Shown here: one piece after another, positions 42,817-50,679 of the stretch | Numbering within the stretch: the first letter of the stretch is position 1 | Layout: each line of letters starts with the position of its first letter | DNA from: Nocardioides astragali | GTDB taxonomy: Bacteria > Actinomycetota > Actinomycetes > Propionibacteriales > Nocardioidaceae | Direction of reading: 5' to 3' | NCBI RefSeq assembly: GCF_024436375.1 | Contig: NZ_JAFMZM010000004.1 | Span: 124,001-188,000 of the forward strand | DNA length: 64,000 nt | Made by a program: the position numbers and the translations under genes | The notes under the pieces: model-generated | Seen by the model: only the letters and a program-made list of their open reading frames with translations | Databases searched by the model: none | What the model was told of the DNA's origin: nothing

Positions 42817-43434
42817 TCAGGCGGAGGTGTCGACAGCGGCGCCGTGGAGCTCCGCGAGGAGCACGGCGCCGGCGAGGTCGAGCCGGGTCCCCTTGAGCAC
42901 GGCCGCGGAGAGGTCGACGCCGTCGAGGCTCGCGCCGCGCAGGTCGGCTCGGTCGAGGTTGGCCTCCCTCAGCAGCGCACGGTCGAGCCGAGCCCGGGCC
43001 AGGGTGGCGAGGGTGAGGTCGGACATCGACAGGTCGGCCTCGCGGAGGTCCACACCAGAGAGGTCGAGCCGCGAGAGGTTCGTGCCGCGGATCGTGACGC
43101 CGAGCCACGAGCCGCCGGTCACCGTGAGCGGTCGGAGCACGCACTCGGAGAAGACGCTGCCGACCAGCTTGCAGCCGTCGAGCGTCGCGTCGAAGAACGA
43201 CGTACGCCGGAAGTCGCAGCCGACGAACGCGGTCGCGGTGTGGGTCGAGGCGTTGAAGCGCCCGCCGTGGAAGGTGCACCGCTCGAACGTCGCGCCCGAC
43301 GTGGTGGCCTCGGAGAGGTCGACGTCGGTGAAGGTGCACTCGACGAAACGGGCCGCGCCGAGGTCGTCGCCATACCAGTCGTCGCCCCGGAAGTGCTCGC
43401 CTGTGGCTGTCCGGGGCTCGGTCACGGCAGCCAC
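42817..43434 (-). CDS. Pentapeptide-repeat protein
   Basis: A 205-residue protein made mainly of A(D/N)LXX-type pentapeptides, clearest from about residue 115 (NLSRLDLSGVDLREADLSMS, then ANLDRADLRGASLDGVDLS). Such repeats form a right-handed quadrilateral beta-helix. Relatives such as MfpA and Qnr mimic DNA and bind gyrase, but most are uncharacterised, and the sequence alone does not predict resistance. The N-terminal half has looser repeats (FVECTFTDVDLSEAT). It starts with GTG at 43434 and is divergent from the sulfotransferase gene with 35 bp between. Confidence 0.88.
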   Translation of the reverse strand: MAAVTEPRTATGEHFRGDDWYGDDLGAARFVECTFTDVDLSEATTSGATFERCTFHGGRFNASTHTATAFVGCDFRRTSFFDATLDGCKLVGSVFSECVLRPLTVTGGSWLGVTIRGTNLSRLDLSGVDLREADLSMSDLTLATLARARLDRALLREANLDRADLRGASLDGVDLSAAVLKGTRLDLAGAVLLAELHGAAVDTSA

Positions 43435-43469
43435 CGTATCCGCGGCGCCGGACGGATAGGGTCATCCCC

Positions 43470-44111
43470 GTGATTGCGTCCCACCGACACCGCTTCATCT
43501 TCCTCAAGACCCGCAAGACGGCGGGAACGAGCGTGGAGATCGCCCTGTCCAAGGTGTGCGGACCCGACGACATCATCACCGAGATCAGCCCCGAGGACGA
43601 GGCGCTGCGCCAGGCCGCCGGTGGCCGGGCGCCGCAGAACTTCGAGTCGCCGCCTCTGCCGCGCAAGGCCTACAACCACATGGGCGCCAAGGCCACGCGA
43701 GACCTGGTCGGGGCGGAGGCGTTCGCCGACTACTTCACCTTCGCGATCGAGCGGAACCCGTGGGACGCGGTCGTCTCGCTCTACTTCTGGAAGTACAAGG
43801 ACCGCCCCGAGCTGCCGGACTTCGAGGCCTACGTCCAGGAGATCTGGATCGAGCAGCTGGCCAACAACCGCCGGCTCTACCGCATCGGCGGCAAGATGGC
43901 GCTCGACCGGGTGCTGCGCTACGAGAGCCTCGACGCCGAGCTCCGCGAGGTCTGGGAGCAGCTCGCCCTGCCCGGTACGCCGGACCTGCCGCGCGCCAAG
44001 GGCAACGCTCGCCCGGCGGGGCACTACCGGGAGCTCTACACCGACGCCTCGCGCGAGCGGGTGGCGACGGTGTTCGCGGACACGATCGAGACCTTCGGCT
44101 ACGAGTTCTGA
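43470..44111 (+). CDS. Sulfotransferase-family protein
   Basis: A 213-residue protein resembling sulfotransferase family 2. The phosphosulfate loop is FIFLKTRKTAGTSVEIAL (about residues 9-26), and FTFAIERNPWDAVVSLYFW holds the conserved Arg/Ser region for the 3'-phosphate of PAPS (about 90-108). The KTRKTAGTS loop differs slightly from the usual K-x-G-T-S form. The acceptor is unknown. The GTG at 43470 has TAGGGT at -13 to -8. It overlaps the next gene by one base (TGATG), so the two are likely linked. Confidence 0.82.
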   Translation: MIASHRHRFIFLKTRKTAGTSVEIALSKVCGPDDIITEISPEDEALRQAAGGRAPQNFESPPLPRKAYNHMGAKATRDLVGAEAFADYFTFAIERNPWDAVVSLYFWKYKDRPELPDFEAYVQEIWIEQLANNRRLYRIGGKMALDRVLRYESLDAELREVWEQLALPGTPDLPRAKGNARPAGHYRELYTDASRERVATVFADTIETFGYEF

Positions 44112-44644
44112 TGTTCGCGCCCGGCGAGGTGATCTCGCGACGCGAGGTGCTCCACGGCGAGCTGTGGCTCTCGCACCCCGTGACGGTGGTCGCCGACGAC
44201 GGCGACGTCCTGGCGACGCGGCTCGACCCGGGGTCGCCGTTCACCTTCCCCGACCACCCGTTCGGGTCGCATCCGTGGCGCGCACACGCGCAGTGGGGCG
44301 GCTCGACCGTCCTCCACCTCACCCGGGCCGGCACGGCGTACGGCGTGTGGAAGTTCTTCGACACCGACGGCACGTTCCGTCACTGGTACGTCAACTTCGA
44401 GCCGCCGCTCACGCGCGTGCCGGGCGGCTACGACACAGGTGACCACGGCCTGGACCTGATCATCCATCCCGACGGTCGGCGGGAGTGGAAGGACGTCGAG
44501 GACCTCCACCACCAGCGGGCCGAGGGCCGGATCTCGCTCGAGACGGTCGGCGAGGTGCTGGCGACCGCCGCTGGGCTGGTGGGGCTGCTCGATGAGGACC
44601 GGCGCTGGTGGGCCGGCTGGGACGACTGGACGCCTTTCGGCTAG
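44111..44644 (+). CDS. DUF402 family protein
   Basis: A 177-residue DUF402 protein. Core motifs are GTAYGVWKFFDTDGTFRHWYVNFEPP (split by strand turns) and GGYDTGDHGLDLIIHPDGRREWKDVEDL, with the conserved acidic residues of the family. Characterised DUF402 members hydrolyse nucleoside di- and triphosphates or organophosphates such as phosphorofluoridates. The start overlaps the sulfotransferase stop. The stop codon is part of a large hairpin shared with the convergent gene. Confidence 0.82.
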   Translation: MFAPGEVISRREVLHGELWLSHPVTVVADDGDVLATRLDPGSPFTFPDHPFGSHPWRAHAQWGGSTVLHLTRAGTAYGVWKFFDTDGTFRHWYVNFEPPLTRVPGGYDTGDHGLDLIIHPDGRREWKDVEDLHHQRAEGRISLETVGEVLATAAGLVGLLDEDRRWWAGWDDWTPFG

Positions 44645-44687
44645 GTCGAGGTCCGCTCGCACATGGTGCGAGTGGACGTCGACCTAG
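44641..44687. terminator. Near-perfect 47-bp bidirectional terminator containing two stop codons
   Basis: Two 22-nt arms (44641-44662 and 44666-44687) pair with only two mismatches around an ATG loop; the outer sequence is CTAGGTCGA with TCGACCTAG and the inner is CTCGCAC with GTGCGAG. The TAG stop of the DUF402 gene (44642-44644) and the stop of the convergent gene (CTA at 44684-44686) lie in the base of the stem. Confidence 0.8.
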
Positions 44688-45541
44688 GCCGACGCGAGCA
44701 GACGCTCGCACTCGGCGATCAGCCTCGCCCGCAGGGGAGCGCCCCGCTCGGCGAACCCGCGCTGCGCCTCGACGTACGCCGCCTTGCCCTCCGCCGTCTC
44801 GATCGTGACCGGCTCGAAGCCGAGGTCGGCGAGGTCGTACGGCGCCGCGCGCATGTCGAGCACGCGGATGTCGCGGGCGAGCTCGAAGCAGTCGGCGACC
44901 AGCTCGCTGGGAACCATCGGGGTGAGCCGGAAGGCGTGCTTGTAGAGGTCCATCCCCGCATGCAGGCAGCCCGGCTGCTCGAGCTCCGCCCGGTCGTCAC
45001 GACCCGGCTGGAGGGTGTTGAGCGGGCGCGCCGACGGGGTGAAGAAGCGGAAGGCGTCGAAGTGCGAGCAGGCGATCCGGTGAGACTCGACCACTGCGTC
45101 CGTGCCCTGCTGTCCCAGTCGCAACGGCCAGTCGTGGCGGGTCCCGGACCCGGACTGGGAGGCCCGGTGGACCATCGCCCACTCGTGCAGGCCGAAGCAG
45201 CCGAACTGCGGTGCGCGCCCCGCGGTGGCGGTGAGGAGGGTGTGCAGCTGCGTGATGAGCGGCCTCTGCGAGGCGAGGTACGACGACGAGACGGCGACGG
45301 GGTCGGGGGAGTAGCCCTTGAGGTCGGCGTAGTCAGCTGCGTCCTCGAGGGCAACGCCGAAGCCGGGGTGCCACCGCCGCAGCTGCGCGGGACGCTGGGA
45401 GTAGTAGGTGAAGAGGAAGTCGTGGACCGGGTGCTTGACCTTGTCGGCCCGGCGCGCGAGGTGCGGCTCGACGAACTCGTCGACGCGAGTGGCGTGGGCG
45501 TCGGCCAGGGGACGCCACTCGGCCGCGGGAAGCACCTTCAC
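44684..45541 (-). CDS. Conserved protein annotated in relatives as 3-methyladenine DNA glycosylase
   Basis: A 285-residue actinobacterial protein. The N-terminal VLPAAEWRPLADAHATRVDEF and the HPVHDFLFTYYSQRPAQLRRWHPG stretch (split over 37-60) are strongly conserved in this family, as is FGCFGLHEWAMVH and GCLHAGMDLYKHAFRLTPM. Databases often call it 3-methyladenine DNA glycosylase, but it lacks the motifs of Tag, AlkA or AAG, so the activity is doubtful. The GTG at 45541 has TAGACT at -13 to -8. It is divergent from the decarboxylase gene. Confidence 0.72.
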   Translation of the reverse strand: MKVLPAAEWRPLADAHATRVDEFVEPHLARRADKVKHPVHDFLFTYYSQRPAQLRRWHPGFGVALEDAADYADLKGYSPDPVAVSSSYLASQRPLITQLHTLLTATAGRAPQFGCFGLHEWAMVHRASQSGSGTRHDWPLRLGQQGTDAVVESHRIACSHFDAFRFFTPSARPLNTLQPGRDDRAELEQPGCLHAGMDLYKHAFRLTPMVPSELVADCFELARDIRVLDMRAAPYDLADLGFEPVTIETAEGKAAYVEAQRGFAERGAPLRARLIAECERLLASA

Positions 45542-45613
45542 TGGCCCGAGTCTAGGGCCAGACCAGTGGCTCATCCGCTCGACCCAGGAGCCGATCGAGC
45601 GGACACTGACGAG

Positions 45614-46981
45614 ATGGACAGCGACCGCAGTGCCGGCCTCGACCGCGCGCACGCCCTGGCTCTCGAGTGGCACGCCTCGCTCGCCGACCGCCCGGTGCCG
45701 CCCCGCCTGACGACCGAGGGCGTGGCCGGGCGCCTCGACCCGGTCCTTCCCGACGGTCCGACCGATGCGGCGACGGTCGTCGACGAGCTCGCCGAGGCCT
45801 GCGGCCCGGGGCTGACGGCGATGCCCAGCGGTCGGTTCTTCGGCTTCGTCATCGGCGGCACCCACCCCGCAGCGCTCGCCGTCGACTGGCTGGTGAGCGC
45901 GTGGGACCAGAACTCCGGCCTGCGCATGCTGACCCCCGCCCACTCCGCGATCGAGGACCTCACCGAGACGTGGCTGCTGGACCTGCTGGGCCTGCCTCCG
46001 GGCAGTGCCGTCGGCTTCGTGACCGGCGGGACCATGGCCAACTTCACGTGCCTCGCGGCGGCTCGCGACGAGGTGCTGCGTCGCCACGGCTGGGACGTCG
46101 CGGCACAGGGACTGACCGACTCACCCGGCGTACGCGTCCTCGTCGGGGCCGAGCGGCACGACACCATCGACCTGGCGCTGCGCTACCTCGGGCTCGGCTC
46201 GCCCGAGCCGGTCGCGGCCGACGACCAGGGCCGCATCGAGCCCGCCGCCCTGGCGGCCGCCCTCGACGCGGGCGACGGTCGCCCCACGATCGTCTGCCTC
46301 CAGGCCGGCAACGTGCACTCCGGCGCGTTCGACCCGTTCGAGGCGTGCATCGCGGCGGCGCACGACGCAGGCGCGTGGGTCCACGTCGACGGGGCCTTCG
46401 GTCTCTTCGCCGCCGCCTCGCCGGCGCGGCGCTACCTCGTCGCGGGCCAGGACGCCGCCGACTCCTGGGCGACGGACGCCCACAAGACGCTCAACGTCCC
46501 CTACGACTGCGGCCTGGCGATCGTCCGCGACCGGGCAGCACTGCGCGCGGCGATGGGCATGCACGGCGACTACCTCATCCACGACGCCGCCGGGGAGCCG
46601 TTCGACAAGGTCCCCGAGATCAGCCGCCGCGGCCGCGCGTTCCCGGTCTGGGCGGTGCTGCGCTCGCTCGGCCGCGACGGCGTCGCGGCGCTGGTCGACG
46701 GGTTCTGCGACCACGCGCGGACCTTCGCCGACGGCATCGCGGCCATCGAGGGGGCCGAGGTGCTCAACGACGTCGAGTTCACCCAGGTCTGCGCGACCTT
46801 CGGCGACGACGAGCGCACCCGCGCGGTGGTCGATGCGATGCTCGCCGATGGCACGGCGTGGACGACGGGCTCCCGGTGGCGCGCCCGCGCGGTCCTGCGC
46901 GTCAGTGTCAGCAACTGGTCGACGACGACCGAGGACGTGGAGGCCAGCCTCGCCGCGCTGCGGCGCGCAGCCGCTCGATAG
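45614..46981 (+). CDS. PLP-dependent group II decarboxylase-family protein
   Basis: A 455-residue fold-type I PLP enzyme like aromatic amino acid, tyrosine or glutamate decarboxylases. Landmarks are the substrate loop SGRFFGFVIGGTHPAAL, GFVTGGTMANFTCLAAAR, the HVDGAFGLF Asp before the cofactor and K291 in TDAHKTLNVPYDCG. Asn in place of His after the lysine-proximal NVPYD differs from classical DDC, so the substrate is uncertain; sphingosine-phosphate-lyase-like or aminotransferase-like activity is also possible. Its TAG stop doubles as the -10 hexamer of the next gene. Confidence 0.82.
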   Translation: MDSDRSAGLDRAHALALEWHASLADRPVPPRLTTEGVAGRLDPVLPDGPTDAATVVDELAEACGPGLTAMPSGRFFGFVIGGTHPAALAVDWLVSAWDQNSGLRMLTPAHSAIEDLTETWLLDLLGLPPGSAVGFVTGGTMANFTCLAAARDEVLRRHGWDVAAQGLTDSPGVRVLVGAERHDTIDLALRYLGLGSPEPVAADDQGRIEPAALAAALDAGDGRPTIVCLQAGNVHSGAFDPFEACIAAAHDAGAWVHVDGAFGLFAAASPARRYLVAGQDAADSWATDAHKTLNVPYDCGLAIVRDRAALRAAMGMHGDYLIHDAAGEPFDKVPEISRRGRAFPVWAVLRSLGRDGVAALVDGFCDHARTFADGIAAIEGAEVLNDVEFTQVCATFGDDERTRAVVDAMLADGTAWTTGSRWRARAVLRVSVSNWSTTTEDVEASLAALRRAAAR

Positions 46982-46991
46982 GCTCGCGCGC

Positions 46992-47804
46992 ATGCGCATC
47001 TGTCGGTTCAGCACGGGCGAGGAGCCGCGGTTCGGCGTCGTCACCGGGGAGGTCGACCAGTTCGGCCAGCCCGCCGAGGACTCGGTCGTGGTGGCCCTCG
47101 TCGGCGACCCGCTCTACGTCGGGATCAAGCTCCTCGACGAGGAGCACAAGCTCAGCGACGTACGACTCCTCGCGCCGATCATCCCGCGCAGCAAGGTCGT
47201 CGGCATCGGCCGCAACTACGCCGCCCACGCAGCCGAGATGGGCGGAGAGGTGCCCGCGGAGCCGCTGATGTTCCTCAAGCCCAACACCACGGTCATCGGT
47301 CCCGGCGACCCGATCTACTACCCGCCCCAGACCTCCGACCTCCACTACGAGGGCGAGCTCGCCGTCGTCATCGGGCGCATCTGCCGCGACGTCCCGGTCG
47401 AGCAGGCCACGGACGTGATCTTCGGCTACACGATCGCCAACGACGTGACCGCGCGTGACCTGCAGAAGTCCGACGTGCAGTTCACCCGGGCCAAGGGCTT
47501 CGACTCCTTCTGCCCACTGGGACCGTGGATCGAGACCGACCTGGACCCGCAGGACTTCGCCGACGGCCGCGAGGTGCAGACCTACCTCAACGGCGACGTC
47601 GTCCAGGACGGCACCACCGCCGACATGATCTTCGACGTGCCGAGCCTGGTCGCGCACGTCTCCTCCGTGATGACGCTGCTGCCCGGCGACGTGATCCTCA
47701 CCGGCACCCCCGCGGGTGTCGGTCCGATGCATGTCGGTGACGAGGTCGAGATCTCGATCGCCGGCATCGGCGCCCTGACCAACCCCGTAGCCAAGAGAGC
47801 CTGA
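46992..47804 (+). CDS. Fumarylacetoacetate hydrolase-family protein
   Basis: A 270-residue FAH-fold enzyme. Metal ligands are in the DLHYEGELAVVIGR motif (two Glu near 119-121) and in the Asp of YTIANDVTARDLQ; GLGRNYAAH-like VGIGRNYAAHAAEMG binds substrate. Family members hydrolyse or isomerise acylpyruvates, or decarboxylate oxaloacetate. It begins with an N-terminal strand RICRFSTGEEPRFGVV. The ATG at 46992 has TAGGCT (46979-46984), overlapping the upstream stop codon, at -13 to -8. It lies 8 bp before gltX. Confidence 0.86.
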   Translation: MRICRFSTGEEPRFGVVTGEVDQFGQPAEDSVVVALVGDPLYVGIKLLDEEHKLSDVRLLAPIIPRSKVVGIGRNYAAHAAEMGGEVPAEPLMFLKPNTTVIGPGDPIYYPPQTSDLHYEGELAVVIGRICRDVPVEQATDVIFGYTIANDVTARDLQKSDVQFTRAKGFDSFCPLGPWIETDLDPQDFADGREVQTYLNGDVVQDGTTADMIFDVPSLVAHVSSVMTLLPGDVILTGTPAGVGPMHVGDEVEISIAGIGALTNPVAKRA

Positions 47805-47812
47805 GCACCCAC

Positions 47813-49279
47813 ATGTCGTCGCCCGTCCGCGTCCGTTTCTGTCCCTCGCCCACCGGCTCCCCGCACGTCGGCCTCGTCCGCACGGCCCTGTTCAACTGGG
47901 CCTTCGCGCGCCACCACGGCGGTTCGATCGTGTTCCGCATGGAGGACACGGACCGGGAGCGCAGCACGCAGGAGTCCTACGACGCGATCCTGGAGCTGTG
48001 GCGCTGGCTCGGCCTCGACTGGGACGAGGGCATCGAGGTCGGCGGACCCCACGGTCCCTACAAGCAGAGCGAGCGCGGCGACATCTACCGCGACGTGCTC
48101 GCCCGCCTGGCCGAGTCGTCCTACACCTACGACTGCTTCTGCACTAACGACGAGGTCACTGCTCGCCGCCAAGCCTCCGGCTCGAAGATGCAGGGGTACG
48201 ACGGCTTCTGCCGGGACCTGTCCGCCGAGCAGCGGGCCGCCTTCGAGGCCGAGGGACGCTCGGCCGTCGTGCGGTTCCGGATGCCCGACGGCTCGATCAC
48301 GTGGAACGACCTCGTTCGCGGCGACATCACCTTCGAGACCGAGAACGTGCCCGACTACGCGCTCTCGCGCGCCAACGGCGACCCGCTCTACACGCTGGTC
48401 AACCCGATCGACGACGCGCTGATGGAGATCACCCACGTCCTGCGCGGCGAGGACCTGCTCTCGAGCACCCCACGCCAGCTGGCGCTCTTCGAGGCGCTCG
48501 TCGCACTCGGCATCGCCAAGGAGGTGCCGGCCTACGGCCACCTGCCCTACGTCATGGGTCAGGGCAACAAGAAGCTGTCCAAGCGCGACCCGGAGGCGCA
48601 CGCCCTGGCCTACCGCGAGCAGGGCTTCCTGGCCGAGGGCCTCCTCAACTACCTCGCGCTCCTGGGCTGGGCGATCGCCGCCGACCGCGACGTCTTCACG
48701 CTTGCCGAGATGGTCGAGAAGTTCGACATCTTGGACGTCAATCCCAACCCCGCGCGCTTCGACCTCAAGAAGGCCGAGGCCATCAACGCCTCGCAGATGC
48801 GCCTGCTCTCCGTCGAGGAGATCACCCACCGCGTCCTGCCCTTCCTCAAGGACGCAGGCGTGGTCGGCGACCCGGTGTCCGCCGCGGACGCGCAGCTGCT
48901 CGAGCTCGCGATGCCGCTGGTCGCCGAGCGGATCAACAAGCTCGCCGAGGCACCGGCGATGCTCGGCTTCCTGTTCGTCGACGAGGCCGACTTCGAGCGC
49001 GACGCCGACGACGTCGCCAAGCTGCTCGACGACACCGGCCGCGGCGTCGTCAAGACGGCGTACGACGCTCTCGCGGGGCTGCACGTGTGGTCGACCGCGG
49101 CCATCGAGGAGGCGCTTCGGGTGGCGCTGATCGAGGGCATGGAGCTCAAGCCGCGGGTGGCCTTCGGCCCCGTCCGGGTAGCGGTCACCGGCAAGCGCAT
49201 CAGCCCGCCGCTGTTCGAGTCGATGGAGCTGCTGGGCCGCGAGCGAAGCCTGGCGCGCCTGCAGTCCGCGCTGGCCTGA
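47813..49279 (+). CDS. gltX: Glutamyl-tRNA synthetase
   Basis: Class I synthetase of 488 residues. The HIGH motif is H18-V-G-L in PSPTGSPHVGLVR and the KMSKS equivalent is K254-L-S-K-R in NKKLSKRDPEA. The CTNDEVTARRQASG region lacks the extra zinc cysteines of the E. coli type. In actinobacteria this enzyme usually also makes Glu-tRNA-Gln, later amidated by GatCAB, which fits the tRNA-Gln and tRNA-Glu genes just downstream. It starts 8 bp after the FAH-family gene without a Shine-Dalgarno, so it may be co-transcribed. Confidence 0.97.
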   Translation: MSSPVRVRFCPSPTGSPHVGLVRTALFNWAFARHHGGSIVFRMEDTDRERSTQESYDAILELWRWLGLDWDEGIEVGGPHGPYKQSERGDIYRDVLARLAESSYTYDCFCTNDEVTARRQASGSKMQGYDGFCRDLSAEQRAAFEAEGRSAVVRFRMPDGSITWNDLVRGDITFETENVPDYALSRANGDPLYTLVNPIDDALMEITHVLRGEDLLSSTPRQLALFEALVALGIAKEVPAYGHLPYVMGQGNKKLSKRDPEAHALAYREQGFLAEGLLNYLALLGWAIAADRDVFTLAEMVEKFDILDVNPNPARFDLKKAEAINASQMRLLSVEEITHRVLPFLKDAGVVGDPVSAADAQLLELAMPLVAERINKLAEAPAMLGFLFVDEADFERDADDVAKLLDDTGRGVVKTAYDALAGLHVWSTAAIEEALRVALIEGMELKPRVAFGPVRVAVTGKRISPPLFESMELLGRERSLARLQSALA

Positions 49280-49289
49280 CGAGGGCGTC

Positions 49290-50294
49290 GTGACCACTCC
49301 GCTGGCGCCGGACTTCCGGCCGCACTACCACCAGCTGCACCGGGTCGGGCGTCCCGGCTGGTGGCGCTCGCTGGTCGGGGCGCTGCTCCTGCTGGTGCTC
49401 GTCTTCGGAGTCGTGCCGCTGGTCCTCGGCGCGATCGCGTTCGTGCTCCTGCTGGCGGTGGGGAACAGCTCCGCCGAGGCCGGCGCCATCCTCGACGTCA
49501 CAGCAGAGACCACGCCGACGGGGCTGGCGCTGCTCAACATCGTGATCGCGGCGGCGATCCCGCTCACGTGGGCGGTCACGTGGTGGCTGCACCGGCTCAA
49601 GCCGCGATGGCTGTCGTCGGTCGGTCCGAGGCTGCGCTGGCGCTACCTCCTCGTCTGCCTCGGCCTGTCCGTGGTGGCGCTGCTGGCGTCACTGGGCGTC
49701 AGCCTGCTGCTGCCACTGGCGCCGGGCGAGGCACCCATCGGCGAGGTCAACGAGCTCACCTCTCGCACGCGCGACTTCATGCTGGTGATCCTGCTGCTCA
49801 CGCCGCTCCAGGCGGCCGGCGAGGAGTACCTCTTCCGCGGCTACCTGACCCAGGCCTTCGGGTCACTGGTGTGGGCGCGGCGGGCCTCGCAGGTGCTCGC
49901 CGTGCTGGGACCGGCGCTGATCTTCGCGCTCTTCCACGGGCTCTCCCAGGACGCACCGGTGTTCTTCGACCGCTTCGCCTTCGGAGTCATGGCGGGCATC
50001 CTGGTCATCCGCACCGGCGGCCTCGAGGCCGCCATCGCGATGCACGTCCTCAACAACTTCCTGGCCTTCGGGCTCGCCCTCGCCTTCGGCGACCTCACCA
50101 CCGCGCTGACGGCCACGGGGGACAGCAGCTGGTGGATGATCCTCTCCACGCTGACCCAGTCGCTGGTCTACCTCGCGCTCGCCACGTGGCTCGCGAAGGT
50201 CATGGGGATGGTCGACGTGGGTCCGCCGATCGGGCAGATGCTGCCGCCCCCGTCGGGGGACCCCGTTTTGGAGGCCCCGCCTCCGCGCGTGTAA
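49290..50294 (+). CDS. CPBP-family intramembrane metalloprotease
   Basis: A 334-residue membrane protein with about eight hydrophobic segments, such as ALLLLVLVFGVVPLVLGAI and VMAGILVIRTGGLEAAIAM. The CPBP motifs are present: EE-x-x-x-R in GEEYLFRGYLT (near residue 174), FHG in FALFHGLSQD and HVLNN in IAMHVLNNFLAF, which together hold the metal. Relatives include CAAX-type proteases and bacteriocin-immunity proteins; no cognate substrate is nearby. The GTG at 49290 starts 10 bp after gltX, so it is likely co-transcribed. A Pro-rich tail ends the protein. Confidence 0.88.
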   Translation: MTTPLAPDFRPHYHQLHRVGRPGWWRSLVGALLLLVLVFGVVPLVLGAIAFVLLLAVGNSSAEAGAILDVTAETTPTGLALLNIVIAAAIPLTWAVTWWLHRLKPRWLSSVGPRLRWRYLLVCLGLSVVALLASLGVSLLLPLAPGEAPIGEVNELTSRTRDFMLVILLLTPLQAAGEEYLFRGYLTQAFGSLVWARRASQVLAVLGPALIFALFHGLSQDAPVFFDRFAFGVMAGILVIRTGGLEAAIAMHVLNNFLAFGLALAFGDLTTALTATGDSSWWMILSTLTQSLVYLALATWLAKVMGMVDVGPPIGQMLPPPSGDPVLEAPPPRV

Positions 50295-50365
50295 CGTTCG
50301 GGATCGGTTCTGCAAGAACCGCGTGGTGGTCAGGACGATCGCACAAGGTCGGTCTGATACCCCCA

Positions 50366-50437
50366 TGGGGTATGGTGTAATTGGCAACACGGCTGGTTCT
50401 GGTCCAGTTGTTCTAGGTTCGAGTCCTAGTACCCCAG
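50366..50437 (+). tRNA. tRNA-Gln (anticodon CTG)
   Basis: A 72-nt cloverleaf. The acceptor arms TGGGGTA (50366-50372) and TACCCCA (50430-50436) pair fully; G50437 is the discriminator. The anticodon stem GCTGG/CCAGT encloses TTCTGGT with anticodon CTG. The T arm is CTAGG-TTCGAGT-CCTAG. CCA is not encoded. It lies about 70 bp after the CPBP protease gene and 1.1 kb after gltX. Confidence 0.92.
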
Positions 50438-50523
50438 CGAGTCCGGGCCGTCAGGTTCGGATTTGGTGCGTCACTCCAACTTCGGTAGAGTTTCGCCCGC
50501 CGCTCGTCGAGCGGCACCTGCAA

Positions 50524-50599
50524 GCCCCCGTCGTCTAGCGGCCTAGGACGTCGCCCTCTCACGGCGGTAACGCCGGTTCAAATCCGGTCGGGGGTACCA
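50524..50599 (+). tRNA. tRNA-Glu (anticodon CTC)
   Basis: A 76-nt gene including encoded CCA (50597-50599). The acceptor arms GCCCCCG (50524-50530) and CGGGGGT (50589-50595) pair with one G-U end pair. The anticodon loop CCTCTCA carries CTC. The T loop is TTCAAAT within GCCGG/CCGGT. A strong terminator follows after 8 bp. Confidence 0.93.
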
Positions 50600-50606
50600 A
50601 CGCAGA

Positions 50607-50639
50607 ACGAAGGGCCCGGTCTCCGACCGGGCCCTTCGT
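50607..50639 (+). terminator. Intrinsic-type hairpin after tRNA-Glu
   Basis: ACGAAGGGCCCGGTC (50607-50621) and GACCGGGCCCTTCGT (50625-50639) form a perfect 15-bp stem with a TCC loop. It closes the tRNA unit and separates it from the sugar locus. Confidence 0.85.
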
Positions 50640-50679
50640 CGTGCGGTCCTTCGTCGTGCGTGGGCTAGCATCCGCGACC

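Noticed and set aside
43735..44373. Minus-strand frames opposite the sulfotransferase and DUF402 genes
   Set aside because: Arg/Ser/Pro-rich antisense composition and no start or operon context.
47582..49297. A 571-codon minus-strand frame opposite gltX
   Set aside because: It is antisense to gltX, whose HIGH and KLSKR motifs are certain, and has low-complexity composition.
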